Positions 37,901-48,653 of a stretch of DNA of 64,000 nucleotides are shown piece after piece; the first letter of the stretch is position 1; every line of letters starts with the position of its first letter. Position numbers and translations under genes: made by a program. Source of the stretch: Setoptus koraiensis (lineage: Eukaryota; Arthropoda); NCBI GenBank assembly GCA_048013815.1, contig CM106585.1, positions 16,058,001 through 16,122,000 on the forward strand, read 5' to 3'. The notes beneath the pieces are model-generated. The model was not told the DNA's origin and searched no databases. It saw nothing but the letters and a program-made list of their open reading frames with translations.

Positions 37901-40900
37901 CCAATACAGGCAGCAGCAGCAAACGCTGGCCACGGTGCCCAGTTCGCCCGGCGAGGCACTCAAAAGTTTCTCTCGGGCCATTCTCAGAACGTCGGGCGAG
38001 TCGCTGTTGAATTTGCGCAAGGTCACCAATCAGATATTTGCGCCCAAATTGTCCGCCCAGATTGCAAATCCCAAATCGCCCGTGCCCACAAATCACTCGC
38101 AAATGGGCCCCGAAGAACAACTTCTAGGCACAAATTCTAGGGATTTTTCAGCCAGGCAGCAGCACATGCAATTCAACAACAACACGCCAGCGGCGCCCCA
38201 CTTCAATTTGCCCCTCATCGACATCCACACAATGCCCAACAACAAACCCTTCACTCACTTACAGCAACAGCTGACCGCCTTGCCCGCCGAAAGTCTCATG
38301 TTCAAGGTGGCCACCGGAAACGGCGCCCAGGACAGTCTGTCCGTTTTGCCGCTTCATCTTGATCTCATGACGCCGGCGCCGCCGCGACCCGTAATAGTAA
38401 ATTCCGTCAGCCAGGAGGCGGTCAAATATCAGCCACAACAGGTGTACCCGCGAATGGGGCCCAAGGCCAGCGTCAAAATCAAACAGCTCGACAATATGAC
38501 GCCGCCCGCTGCCGGCACGGGATCGATCGGGCCGGGCACGACGTCGTCCATAATGATGCAGCTGATAAACTCGATGGCGGCAGCGCCGCAGCAAAGCGTT
38601 GCCGCCGCAACCGGCCCGTTGGTGAGCGGCCTGCTGGAAAGAAAAACCAATTATATTCTCAATCCGCACAGGAGCACCGAAATCTATCGGCCCGTGCGCC
38701 TGATTCGACCCGGCCAACGGCGACCTCCAAATCGGCATCGGGTGCCCGCGTTCGGCATGTCGTCGGGACCCGACGACACCGCAGACCTGTTGGGTGTGAC
38801 GAGTCAACAGGTGGACCACGAAATGCCTCTCGTCGCCAGCAACAACATGAGCACAGTGGCGGCAACAAGCAAGTTTGACAACATTGGCGCCTCTAATGCG
38901 ACCAGCGCAATACCACCGGAAGTGACGCGCGATACCATGCGGGCGGCCGCCAATCAGCGCCACGATCATCTGATTTATCAGACCGACCATCAGGCCATGA
39001 GTGAGCACAACGAGCCGGAATCTACTACGCAAATAAAGCACACGTACCGGCGCAATCGGCACCATTATCATCCGCCCGGGTATGTGCACGGTCGTCACCA
39101 TTTGGCGCCCCATCATCATCATCAGTATCCGCTGATGAGCTCGCCCAGGGGCCAGTACAGTTTGACGGGCCCCAATCAGCGTCAGATCATGGAAAACAAC
39201 GGCAGGCACAATGCTGCAACAGCAGCGGCGGCCCTCATGCTCGCCAGCCAAAAGTCCGGGCCTCACAGGGGCCCGCACAAGGGCTCGCAACCGGCTCAGC
39301 GGCAGCAGCAGCGCGGCGAGACAACGACAATCAGCGACGACATGGATAATCTTCATTCGGCGCAATCGTCAGCCCACGATCACATAACCTCGTTGGACAA
39401 CAACAACAACGCCAACAACAACAACCTGTTCAACAACAAACTCACCAGTGACCCGAGCACGGGCGACTTTTTGCCCTCGGGGCACCACATAAGCTCGCAT
39501 TCAATGTTGCCCTCGCATCACCAGCAGGACCACACCTACACCATTGTGCCGACGGGCGCCACGGGTAGCGGCGGTGCGCCGGGCGGTAACGGCGGCGCCG
39601 GCAATGGTCAGTATCGGGCCATCACTCGGGACACGTTCACCACAATAAACGACGTGCCCGTGCCCCACACAGAATCCGCCGTGTCGGACCTGATGCTGGC
39701 CGATCAGCTGGGCTCGGCCTCGTCTCTGAGCGAGCCCACTTCGCCCACCAGCCAAGTGGGCGCCCCTGGCGACCAGGTAACGAAAAACTTTCCAACAAAC
39801 TACAACTATGACAATCATCATCATCACTACATGCCAGCGCAGGCCACCAATCAACCTGCCGGCTTTGCGTCGGCGGGTCACTATCACCATTCGCCGCTCA
39901 TACCCAGATATTTGACCATGGCCAACAGGTTTCGTCAGTCGTTGTATCAAAAACTGAAACACAGCAACCTGTTGCCGCGCCCCTTCGTTCAGCTGGCCCT
40001 CAAGCCGGCACTCATGTCCGCGTCGCCCAGTTTGCGTTACCCGAAATTTTTGCCCGGTCAGGGTATAATAAACGCCAACGGTCAGTTGCAGCACCCGAGC
40101 TTGCACCATTATCCGTCGTACCTGTTGCCCGCGATGCAAGCCTCCGCGCAGCAGCTAGAGGCGCACAACGACCCGACCGCCGCCGGCCAGTCGGGTTCGT
40201 TCTTTGTGGACAACATGGGCCAGTTGCAAGGCTCGGGCCCGAGTGGGGCCAACGGGGGCGCCGGCGACAACAGCGCCAGCTTTCATTACCAGTCTGCCGA
40301 TGGCGACCCGTCGCTGTTGAATCAGCACGAGGCAGCGCAATTGTTGCAGCATCATCATTCGCTTCAAGTTGCCACTTCTAGCCAGCAGGAGCCCACTATG
40401 AGCATAAGCCAGCAACAGTATCAGCAGCAGCAACAGCACATGTCGGGCCAGGCCGGATCCGCGGTGCTGATGGGCGGCGGCGGCGGTAGCCCGCAATCCG
40501 CAGTTGATGCAGCCGACAGTGGCGAACTGATGGAACTGGACCCGTTGACGGGCCAATTGCGCCCGCAAAGCCACTCACTGGCGGACGGATCGTCGGTCAT
40601 GCTCAACGACACAATGCCGTCGCAACCGCATCAGGTACCCATAATGCACCAGTCGTCCCAGAGTGAACAAATAGAGACACTGGAGCCGTATTCAGAGCAA
40701 ACCGGAAGTCAGAGCAACGACTACAACGGCAACAACAACAACATTCAGCATATCAAGCAGCAGCAGCATCATATCAACGGCGACGACCGGTACAACCAGG
40801 CCTTTCAGCAGCACCACGCCTTGCTGAAGAGTGACCATCATCATCACCATCATCCGCATCAGCAGCAGCATCAACAGTTGGACGATGGCCAGCCGACGGA

Positions 40901-41060
40901 CGAGCATCACAGCGAGCACGCTTGGACGACAAGCTCGCAAATGTTTGCCGACATGATGTCCGCCGATCACCATCCGAGCCACTACAATCACAGCAGCAAC
41001 AACAGCAGCGCTGCTGACCATTTGAACAATCGCAACATTGACAACTATCGCACCACCACC

Positions 41061-41092
<32 letters not shown>

Positions 41093-44000
41093 CAACAGCG
41101 TGATTCAAGACAGCCAAAGCGACAACTACGACAACAACACTCTGCACTACCATCACAACAACAACAACAACAACAACAACAACAGTTTGACAAACGTGGG
41201 CAGCGCAAACGCGCAACGCCAGCGTCACATGATGCTGATAAGGCCAAATCACACGAGACTCGACATTGTCGAGATGATGCCCATTGTCGACAACGGTCAA
41301 CAAATGAACAACAATGTCAACCTGTCCGACGATTCCGGCCCGACGGATGCATCGCGCGACAACGACGCGCCCGACCAAGCGAGCGAGCAGCAGCAATCGT
41401 CCAACTACCAGAATCACCAGAACCACCAGAGCCGCCACAAGAACCAAGATTACCACATGGTTCAGGCTGCGTCGGCCAGCGCCGAAACGGGCGCCACTCC
41501 GGACGGCCAACCGGACTCTAGCGGCGCTCAAACAGATCAATCGGCCAAAAACACACCAAACGACAGCTCAGAGGCGGACCCGGAACCGGAAGCAGAGTCA
41601 GCGGCCGATCAGCAGCAGCAGCAGGAACAGCAACACGATTCTCAGTCGGGTCAACAGCAGCAAGTGTATGAGGTGAGCCAGGCACCCGCTTCGCAACAGC
41701 ACCAGCACCAGCATCAGTCCCAAGGCGGGTACGCTCAGAATGGCGCCCAGGAGGACCCAAACATCGTGTACGGACGACAGCCGGGCATGTTGCTTGTGAT
41801 GAAGCAAAATGGAGACCAAACGAGCGAGCCCTTGCAGCGGCAACCCGCGGCCGGCATAGAGTACGATTTCAGACCCGTGTCGCCAGTCGTACAGCCGGCC
41901 CGCAACAGACCGCCCGCCAACGCGCCAATGTATCAATCGACAAAGCTCAGCAAACAACATTCAACAGACAGTGGCTTCGCTGGCGACAGTGGCGACACAA
42001 ACGAGCCCAACAGGCCTGTCGCCACTGACACTCACGAGGCCTCTTTTCGGCCGCTCGTTCCCCTGGTGACGAACCCCTTGAGTTACTTGCGATCCAATCA
42101 AATGCACGGCAACTCGAAGCAGCACCGCAACAACGCAATCAATTTCAAACTGGCCAACTACAATCACAACAACAACAGTAGATCTTCCACTAGTGGCATC
42201 AACGAGGAAACAACAACAATTCAGCAGCCAGATACAGATGCCGGCACACAAAACCAGATACCTAGCTACACACTGATTGACCAACCTGTCGTAATAAGAG
42301 GCTCCAATGATGCCGAGTCGGGCGTCATGATGCCCGCTTCCGTTACTAGTAGCACGGACGATCAATACTCTGTGTTGGCCACCCCAACAAATGTCAACAA
42401 CATTACATCGGCGACACCCACGGCAACTCCTAGTGCCATTACAACAGTGACAACATCACCGGATTCATCATTAATTAACGCAAAAAGATTATACAACAAT
42501 CAGCAGGCAGCAACGGTATACGATGCTGCAACAACTGCAAGCAAACCAAAGCTGTTTGTAATTAATAACGCCAGACCAATAGTTAATATCATCACGGCCA
42601 GTGGTCAGTCGTCTAGCAACAAGACCAGTATCGGTGTTGATGGCGACGACAGCGTGAGCGGCACGGATCACAATCAAACAGTGATACACATCAAGCAAAC
42701 CAAGAAGCGCCCAATTAAGTACAAACTCATCAGTAACAACAACAACAACAACGTCAGACAGCAGCAGCACAATAACGCGAAGCATCTGGTTTCAACTAAA
42801 ACCAACGATCTAGTGACCACTACTGACCAAAATACACCAAAACAAAGCTCGCTGGACAGCAGCTCTCATACGGTCGGCAAATCTAATGCGCCAACGAAAC
42901 AATCGCCACCCAAATACGCACAACATACCTACAGCAATCACAATACTCAGGTGAGGGGTCATCATGATCCCGACAATATAAAGAATCACAATTTGAAGAG
43001 CACCAATACGGGCTCGATGGGATCTCAATCGCAACGCCACGCGACAACTGCCGCCCATTTGAATCAGCGAAACGGGCACAATGCAACCACCAACCAATCG
43101 GCCTCAATGCAACAACAACAACAAATTAGCAAACAATTGGCCAAATCTAAAATCAGATGGCAAGGCATGATTGCGGGCGAGCACGGCGGCGCCAATAACA
43201 ACAATAAGCAAAACACTAGCAGCAGTAGTGGCAGCAACAGCAATTTCACAACAATTGGCGCAACAACACCTCAGACAACCACCACAATTGTGTTGGACAG
43301 TCACGAGGTTGCCGCCTCGAGTCACCAACACAAATTGAATGGCGCCAATACCCCAACAACAGTGTCGGTTTTGAGCAACAGGAAGGCAGAGCTGATGCAA
43401 CAACAACAGCAGCAACAGCAACATGATCAGGCGGCCGGATCAAATCCTTGGACAACCATAAGCAACAACATACCTGCAATAGTGAGAATGACCAAAACAA
43501 ACACAAACGTGCCACTTCAGTCTAATCAACAGGAAGTGGTTGTGACCAATTCAACATCGCCTATGACAATGATGATGATGATGATGGCCACTACATCGGC
43601 ACAAACGCCACAGCAGAATCAGCAGCAGCAGCAGTCAACAGTTAGCCATGTCGATCAAATGAACAATGTCGATCATGTGGACGGCAACCCAATGAGCCAA
43701 GACAACGACAGCCAATTGAATCAATTGGCACTTATCGAGCAACAGAGATTGCTGTATCAGACAAACAACGACACAACATCGTTGAAATCAGCCGATAATC
43801 AGCTCAGACAAAACAGTCAGTCATCATATCAGGAGCCAATGATGACCACCATGTCTAACAATATGGAAGAGGTCACTCAATTGCATAGACCGTATGCTGC
43901 CGCTGCTGACCACTCATTCATATCACCTGTGCCAACCACTACTACTACTAGCACCACTACTACTACTAGCACTACTACACCGCCACCAACTACAACCAGC

Positions 44001-44666
44001 ACTTCTACTACTACTACCAGTACAACTACTAGTCCGGCCAATAAAGAAATGAGAGTGTTCTCCAGTTACAGTGGAGGTCTGAGGCACCTTCAACACCAGC
44101 CGGTCACCTTGAGAAGCCAACAATTGATGCAGGCGGCCTCGGCTGCTCTGAAAGCCAGAACTCGTTCATCTAGAACGGCAACTACATCATTTAGGTTATC
44201 AAATTCAAGTGCCCTCACTAGCTTGATAGCCAGCAAGGCCAATGGCGCCGCAAGCATCAGCGCCAGCCTAGATAAACAGCCAAACAAGCCGACCAACTTC
44301 CATCATCACAGCTCTATAATCAAACGCATAGACGACGGAAGTCACATTGGAGAGGCCATCACGACAGAGGAATCTCCTACATTGCCACTAACATCGCCAC
44401 TGTCCAGTGCCGATGCCGCACCCACAAACAATGAGCCAGATACTAGGTGGTCACCCAAGGATTTTCAGCACTATCTCCTAGATAAAAAACAAGATAATGA
44501 ACAACAATCCATGATATCTGGCTTCACTCCATCTATTGTATCATTCATAATACGCCCGGTCATAACAACAACCACAACTACCACGACAACACATAAACCA
44601 GACAATAGGATGAGACTCGAGGTTTCCATGGGCACCGATCAACAACAATTGATCTTAAAAGAATAG
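22289..44666 (+). CDS. Giant secreted low-complexity protein (about 5,141 residues; exons 22289-22346, 22499-23142, 29943-44666)
   Basis: Exon 1 encodes M-K-R-S-N-K-W-H-K-L-Y-L-L-L-L-I-A-I-I, a textbook signal peptide, and splices (gtaagt, phase 1) to exon 2, which opens A-D-N-S-H. Exon 2 (Thr- then Gln-rich) ends at a cag/gtgagt donor in phase 0. The next matching acceptor I find starts the 14.7-kb open exon (tag/GAA, phase 0). The mature protein contains no cysteine that I can find. Composition changes by block: Asn/Ser/Thr/Asp mucin-like (about 235-1650), Gln/His/Pro (1650-2350), a mixed block with hydrophobic patches, a basic patch with furin-like R-R-K-R (37306-37317), His-rich near 3270, poly-Gln/Asn/His (3820-4000) and a Thr tract (from about 4900). 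Many N-x-S/T sites. No known domain recognised. It looks like a secreted disordered matrix, gel or cuticle-type protein, but that is inference. Small extra exons within the 6.8-kb intron cannot be excluded. Confidence 0.72.
22347..22498 (+). repeat. First intron of the giant gene, carrying a ~30-bp tandem repeat
   Basis: A 152-bp GT-AG intron. About 22376-22452 holds three copies of a unit around actgacaaactagatctgat, 26-31 bp apart. Confidence 0.7.
24850..24953. repeat. 15-bp minisatellite, about seven copies
   Basis: Units of the type aaaatgcccgccact with scattered substitutions, inside the large intron. Confidence 0.9.
26584..26649. repeat. 12-bp GC-rich minisatellite, about five and a half copies
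   Basis: Nearly identical units of gaccggcggact, inside the large intron. Confidence 0.9.
29352..29415. repeat. 13-bp minisatellite, about five copies
   Basis: Units alternate between actcttacgtaag and actcttacgtgag, about 530 bp before the giant exon. Confidence 0.9.
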
Positions 44667-44671
44667 TTGTA

Positions 44672-44677
44672 TTTATT
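44672..44677 (-). terminator. Polyadenylation signal of PNPT1
   Basis: AATAAA on the minus strand, 96 bp past the PNPT1 stop and only 5 bp from the stop codon of the convergent giant gene. Cleavage 10-30 bases further on would place the PNPT1 3' end inside the giant gene's last codons, giving overlapping antisense 3' ends. Confidence 0.5.
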
Positions 44678-44772
44678 ATTTTTCTCTTTTTAAGCTATAA
44701 CATATAACATTATTGATTTATATACATCTAAATGCCCATTTACTTAGATGTCTAACATCTAGACTGTGTCAT

Positions 44773-47115
44773 CTATTTCTTCGTTCTGGATATACTTGAC
44801 TGTTGTAATACTTTTCTAGATAGACGCATCTGGCCATTGGCAGCATCGCGTCCATAATATTTGACTTGAATTTGTTGGCCTACCTCTAGTCCCAGCGCGC
44901 TAGGGTGCTTAACTGGTCTAATGTCTAATTGTCTTAGAGGTAAAAGGGTTGGGGTCATCTTTGGATACATGGTGACCATCACGCCATGATCTTTGATTTC
45001 CGTTATAGTGGCCGAGTATATAGCATTAAACTCTAGCTCAGTCTCAACGGGATCATTCTCAATGAGACTCTTGATGTATTCCTCAGCTTCATCCATGGCA
45101 GCTTGATTTGGAGCGAACACAGTAAAGATATTATCATTGTTTATATTTTCAGAATCATCATTGTCAGTATAAGCGCTGCCAGTCACTCTTACACCAATTT
45201 CATGCATTAACTTCTTTATATTGCAACCACCAAATCCTAGGAACTTGGATCTCTTGTGTGGTGGTATGAGGATTGACTTAATAACAGGATGATTTTCTTT
45301 CCTTTCTTCTCTCGGTGTTTTTATCACATCCTCCATAATGTTGAGCACTTCAATCTTAGCAATGTGTCCCCTCCGGATGGCTTCGCTTAAAATATTCAGA
45401 GGCAGACCATCGCTCAGTTTGACATCCAGCTGAAAGGCAGTAATTCCATGTCGAGTTCCGGCCAACTTAAAATCTATATCTCCAACAAAATCTTCCAAAC
45501 CTAATATATCAGTGAGAAGATAATATTCTAAATCAGGCACTTCGTCATCTTTTTTCTCAAAGTAAGGCCAATCTGTCTGATTTCGTTGCTTGTTTGAGTT
45601 TTCAATATCATAAATCTGGTCTAAGTTACTTAATAAACCGATAGCTACACCCGCAGCTGGCTCTGATATTTTCACTCCAGCGTCCATCAGAGCCAAACTA
45701 CCAGCACAAACACTGGCCATAGAGGAGGATCCGTTCGATTCTAAAACTTCACAATTTAACCTGATAGTCATTCCAACATCGGATGGCACTATGGGTCTCA
45801 GCGCTCGTTCAGCCAAGTTACCATGACCTATCTCTCTACGGCCTATTTGAGTCTTTCCGGTTTCGTTAGTAGCGTAAGGTGGGAATTCGTAGTGCAACAT
45901 GAAGTTTTTATCTTTCACACCACCAGTCATAATTGTCATAGCGTCGTTCCTGAATGCGGCATCTAATGAATCATATGTACAAGAACAAAATACTTGTGTT
46001 TGACCTCTCTGAAAAATTCCTGACCCGTGTAGTGGTTGAAATAGATCCACGGCACATGATATCTTTCTTAGTTGGTTCAATTTCCTACCATCACATCTAA
46101 TTTCTTCGCTTTTTAATTGTTCTAGGTAAATTTTACGGAATAACTTCAGAAATGCAAAATTAAGCACGTTGGGATCAATAAGTGGATCCTGTTCTTTCAT
46201 CATTTCGAGAGCATCTCGTCTGATTGCTTGCATCTCTTTGTCCCGAGATACCTTATCGTGGTTGACGTTCCGAAGCGTATCGGTCAATCTAATCTTACAC
46301 AAGTTTTCATAGGTTTCTAATTGTTCTGGACTGAGACTATATTGCTGAGTGATGGGTTTTTTGGTTCGACCGTGTGACTCTTGTAGATTTCTTATATCTT
46401 TTATGATTTTTTGGCACTCTTTCACGCCTAGCTTGAGGGCTCTGAATAGATCAGGTTGCATAATAGGCTCATTACAGCAACCATCGAGCATCATGATATT
46501 ACCGCTTTCGGTGGCTGTAAGTATTAAATTCAATTTGCTCCGAGACATTTCTTTCCTCGATGGGTTAACAATGAGATCACCTTCTATCATGCCCATTCTA
46601 ACAGCACCAACAGGTCCATTCCAGGGTATATCGGACAGAGCCAGGCTAGCTGATGCGCCGTTTATGGCTAGAACATCTGGATCGTTTTGGCCATCCACGG
46701 CCAGTAAGTTACATATAACTTGGGTTTCATTTGAGTAGCCTTTGTAGAATAGAGGACGAATAGAACGATCAATCATGCGGCTAACGAGTGTTTCTTTTTC
46801 TGTGAAACCGAGCTCTCTACGTAAATGTGTCGTGGGGATCCTTCCAGCGGCAGCCGATTTCTGTCTGTATTCCACTGTGAGTGGAACAAATCCAGGACTT
46901 GATCGAGAAGACTTGTCACTAACAGCGGTGACTAGGACAGTCGTCCCTTCTCGTCGGACGGTGCAGGAGCCATCAGCAAATTTGGCAAGTTTTCCTGTCT
47001 CTATACAAATGCTACTATTGTTGGACTGAGAGGTCGTCGTGAACGATCTGTGAAGCCAGATTCTCTTGAGCCATGAGGTCGCGATACGCGATCTTTGAGG
47101 TGCCCTGGTCGCCAT
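44773..47115 (-). CDS. PNPT1: Mitochondrial polyribonucleotide nucleotidyltransferase 1
   Basis: Encodes 780 residues in one exon, the normal length for animal PNPase. Domain order: targeting region (1-33, Arg-rich and free of acidic residues), first RNase PH core (about 35-170), all-alpha linker, second RNase PH core with E-F-P-P-Y-A-T-N-E-T-G-K, R-R-E-I-G-H-G, the phosphate-binding E-S-N-G-S-S-S-M-A and catalytic-type G-D-I-D-F-K, then a KH domain (I-P-P-H-K-R-S-K-F-L-G-F-G-G) and an S1 domain. It degrades and tails RNA by phosphorolysis in the mitochondrial intermembrane space/matrix and is linked to RNA import. All active-site motifs are intact. Its first 15 codons, leader and promoter are an inverted copy of those of the divergent eIF3g gene. 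The vertebrate gene has many introns, so its intronless state is notable. Confidence 0.96.
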   Translation of the reverse strand: MATRAPQRSRIATSWLKRIWLHRSFTTTSQSNNSSICIETGKLAKFADGSCTVRREGTTVLVTAVSDKSSRSSPGFVPLTVEYRQKSAAAGRIPTTHLRRELGFTEKETLVSRMIDRSIRPLFYKGYSNETQVICNLLAVDGQNDPDVLAINGASASLALSDIPWNGPVGAVRMGMIEGDLIVNPSRKEMSRSKLNLILTATESGNIMMLDGCCNEPIMQPDLFRALKLGVKECQKIIKDIRNLQESHGRTKKPITQQYSLSPEQLETYENLCKIRLTDTLRNVNHDKVSRDKEMQAIRRDALEMMKEQDPLIDPNVLNFAFLKLFRKIYLEQLKSEEIRCDGRKLNQLRKISCAVDLFQPLHGSGIFQRGQTQVFCSCTYDSLDAAFRNDAMTIMTGGVKDKNFMLHYEFPPYATNETGKTQIGRREIGHGNLAERALRPIVPSDVGMTIRLNCEVLESNGSSSMASVCAGSLALMDAGVKISEPAAGVAIGLLSNLDQIYDIENSNKQRNQTDWPYFEKKDDEVPDLEYYLLTDILGLEDFVGDIDFKLAGTRHGITAFQLDVKLSDGLPLNILSEAIRRGHIAKIEVLNIMEDVIKTPREERKENHPVIKSILIPPHKRSKFLGFGGCNIKKLMHEIGVRVTGSAYTDNDDSENINNDNIFTVFAPNQAAMDEAEEYIKSLIENDPVETELEFNAIYSATITEIKDHGVMVTMYPKMTPTLLPLRQLDIRPVKHPSALGLEVGQQIQVKYYGRDAANGQMRLSRKVLQQSSISRTKK

Positions 47116-47646
47116 GTTTTCAAAATAATAATTTAGTTTCTTATGGGCTCAGAGGGAGCTGGAACAATCTGGGCGATGCGGCCGATATAAAATTGTTGCG
47201 AGAACATAGAATGGACGGATAAAACTTGACTACACATGCTTTTGTAAACACAACATTCCGGTACTTATCTGCACATGTTCGAATGCATGCAGAACGTGGC
47301 GCCAGTTACAATTTGCTTATAGCCCTCAGGGTACAGGGTTTGTCCGCGGCACATGTTATGGGATTTTATCACCCAGCAGAAAAATGGGACCGTAAAAAAA
47401 ATTGTAACTGGCGCCAAATCCTATACGAACATGCGCAGACTAGTACCGGAATGTTGCATTTATATGAGCATGTCGTCGAATTTTATCTGTCTAATATTCT
47501 CAGATTAATTTTATCTCTCTCACATTCGTCGAATTGTTACAATCGAAGCTCGTGAGGATTATCAATTACCTTTGGAAAAATCGGATAAATATTTTGAAAA
47601 CATGGCGACCAAGGCACCCCAAAAATCGCGTCTTGCGACCTCATGG
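47071..47646. repeat. Inverted duplication forming the PNPT1/eIF3g divergent promoter (arms 47071-47314 and 47399-47646)
   Basis: Two arms of about 245 bp face each other across an 84-bp spacer. Outer ends: the first 15 codons plus 11 leader bases of both genes match with 5 differences in 56 nt by hand alignment. Inner ends: a 17-bp perfect match (ggcgccagttacaattt at 47298-47314, reversed at 47399-47415) and a 31-nt block with 3 mismatches (from 47250; its partner ends at about 47456). The middle parts align with gaps. Start codons lie at the same distance from the inner edge (about 200 bp) in both arms. Confidence 0.93.
47116..47601. promoter_or_regulatory. Bidirectional promoter region of PNPT1 and eIF3g
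   Basis: A 486-bp interval separates the two start codons. Because each arm carries the same sequence relative to its gene, each gene probably has its own copy of one ancestral promoter. The 17-bp perfect inner repeat is the best-conserved stretch outside the leader. The right arm has catgcgcag, resembling an NRF-1 half-site (TGCGCA core); the left arm has the altered form gcacatg. Confidence 0.6.
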
Positions 47647-48444
47647 GTCGATCAGATGAAAGAGCACTACGCAGCAGATCATCTACCACCCAAAACGGAG
47701 ACTATTAAAGGCGACACGAAGGAGATAGTGGAATATAAATTTGATGAAAATGGAAAAAAGACCAAAACAGTAACAACTTACAGAATTATCAGGACACCAA
47801 TAACAGCTCAGATGTTGGCTAGGAAAAATTGGAAAAGTTTTGGTTCGACGGCGTCCGACGAAAGTAGCAAGCCCGAAACCCAGGACGAAGAGATTATTAT
47901 GCAATTCGTCAACACCAAGGATCCAGAGGGCGAAACTAAGGCCGAAGATGACCCCTGGACCAAGGCCAAAGCTGTCAATCAAAGCCTGTTCAAATGTCGT
48001 GTTTGTAAAGGTAATCACGCAACAGCACAATGTCCGCTCAGCGACAGACTGGACATTACACTTAGGGATGATCTCGTCTCCGCCGACGGGGCTGGTGCTA
48101 AGATTGGTGGAAGTGACAAGTACCAGATACCAGCAAGTAGAGGTGGTGAAGCTAGCGGCCGAACCAGAGAGACCATGAGCTCTAGAATCAGAGAGGATCT
48201 GAACACTGTCCGTGTGACAAACTTGCCAGGCGAAATACAAGATGGTGATCTGAAAGATCTCTTCCAAACTTTCGGAAAGATTACTAGAATATTCTTAGCC
48301 AAAGACAAGTACACAGGAACATCCAGAGGTTACGCATTCGTCAGTTTCGATTGCCCGCAGAGCGCACTGTTGGCCGTTAATACTTTAAATGGTTACGGTT
48401 ACGCGAATCTTATCCTCAAAGTCGAAGTTGCAAAGCCCTCATGA
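47602..48444 (+). CDS. eIF3g: Translation initiation factor eIF3 subunit G
   Basis: Encodes 280 residues from the ATG at 47602, in one exon; the frame stays open upstream but has no earlier ATG. S-W-V-D-Q-M (14-19) corresponds to the conserved S-W-A-D motif of eIF3g. Then come the Y-K-F-D-E-N-G-K-K-T-K region, the A-R-K-N-W-K-S-F-G core, E-E-I-I-M-Q-F, a CCHC knuckle (C132, C135, H139, C144) and a C-terminal RRM with RNP2 V-R-V-T-N-L (203-208) and RNP1 R-G-Y-A-F-V-S-F (242-249). It is a subunit of the eIF3 complex on the 40S ribosome, helping scanning and recycling. AATAAA at 48499-48504. Its first 15 residues are shared, with conservative changes, with PNPT1 because of the inverted duplication. 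Confidence 0.96.
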   Translation: MATKAPQKSRLATSWVDQMKEHYAADHLPPKTETIKGDTKEIVEYKFDENGKKTKTVTTYRIIRTPITAQMLARKNWKSFGSTASDESSKPETQDEEIIMQFVNTKDPEGETKAEDDPWTKAKAVNQSLFKCRVCKGNHATAQCPLSDRLDITLRDDLVSADGAGAKIGGSDKYQIPASRGGEASGRTRETMSSRIREDLNTVRVTNLPGEIQDGDLKDLFQTFGKITRIFLAKDKYTGTSRGYAFVSFDCPQSALLAVNTLNGYGYANLILKVEVAKPS

Positions 48445-48653
48445 TAACCTTAACATATGTATTTATTAATAATTCTTCTAAGCTAATTTTTCAGTAATAA
48501 TAAACATGATGAGCCATCAAGGTCAAGACCCCCAGCAATATTACAATTGTTTCTGGTGTAGTTATTCGAAAACACTCATCTATTTTTAAGTACACAAGAC
48601 GTGTAGATCTATGCCCTTCGCGGTTGATGAATTGATGGGACGCGCCTTGGCAT

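Noticed and set aside
35475-40139. Long minus-strand ORFs (582, 368 and 212 codons) opposite the giant exon
   Set aside because: Antisense shadows of the same GC-rich coding pattern; Arg/Val/Leu-rich, no start context, no motifs.
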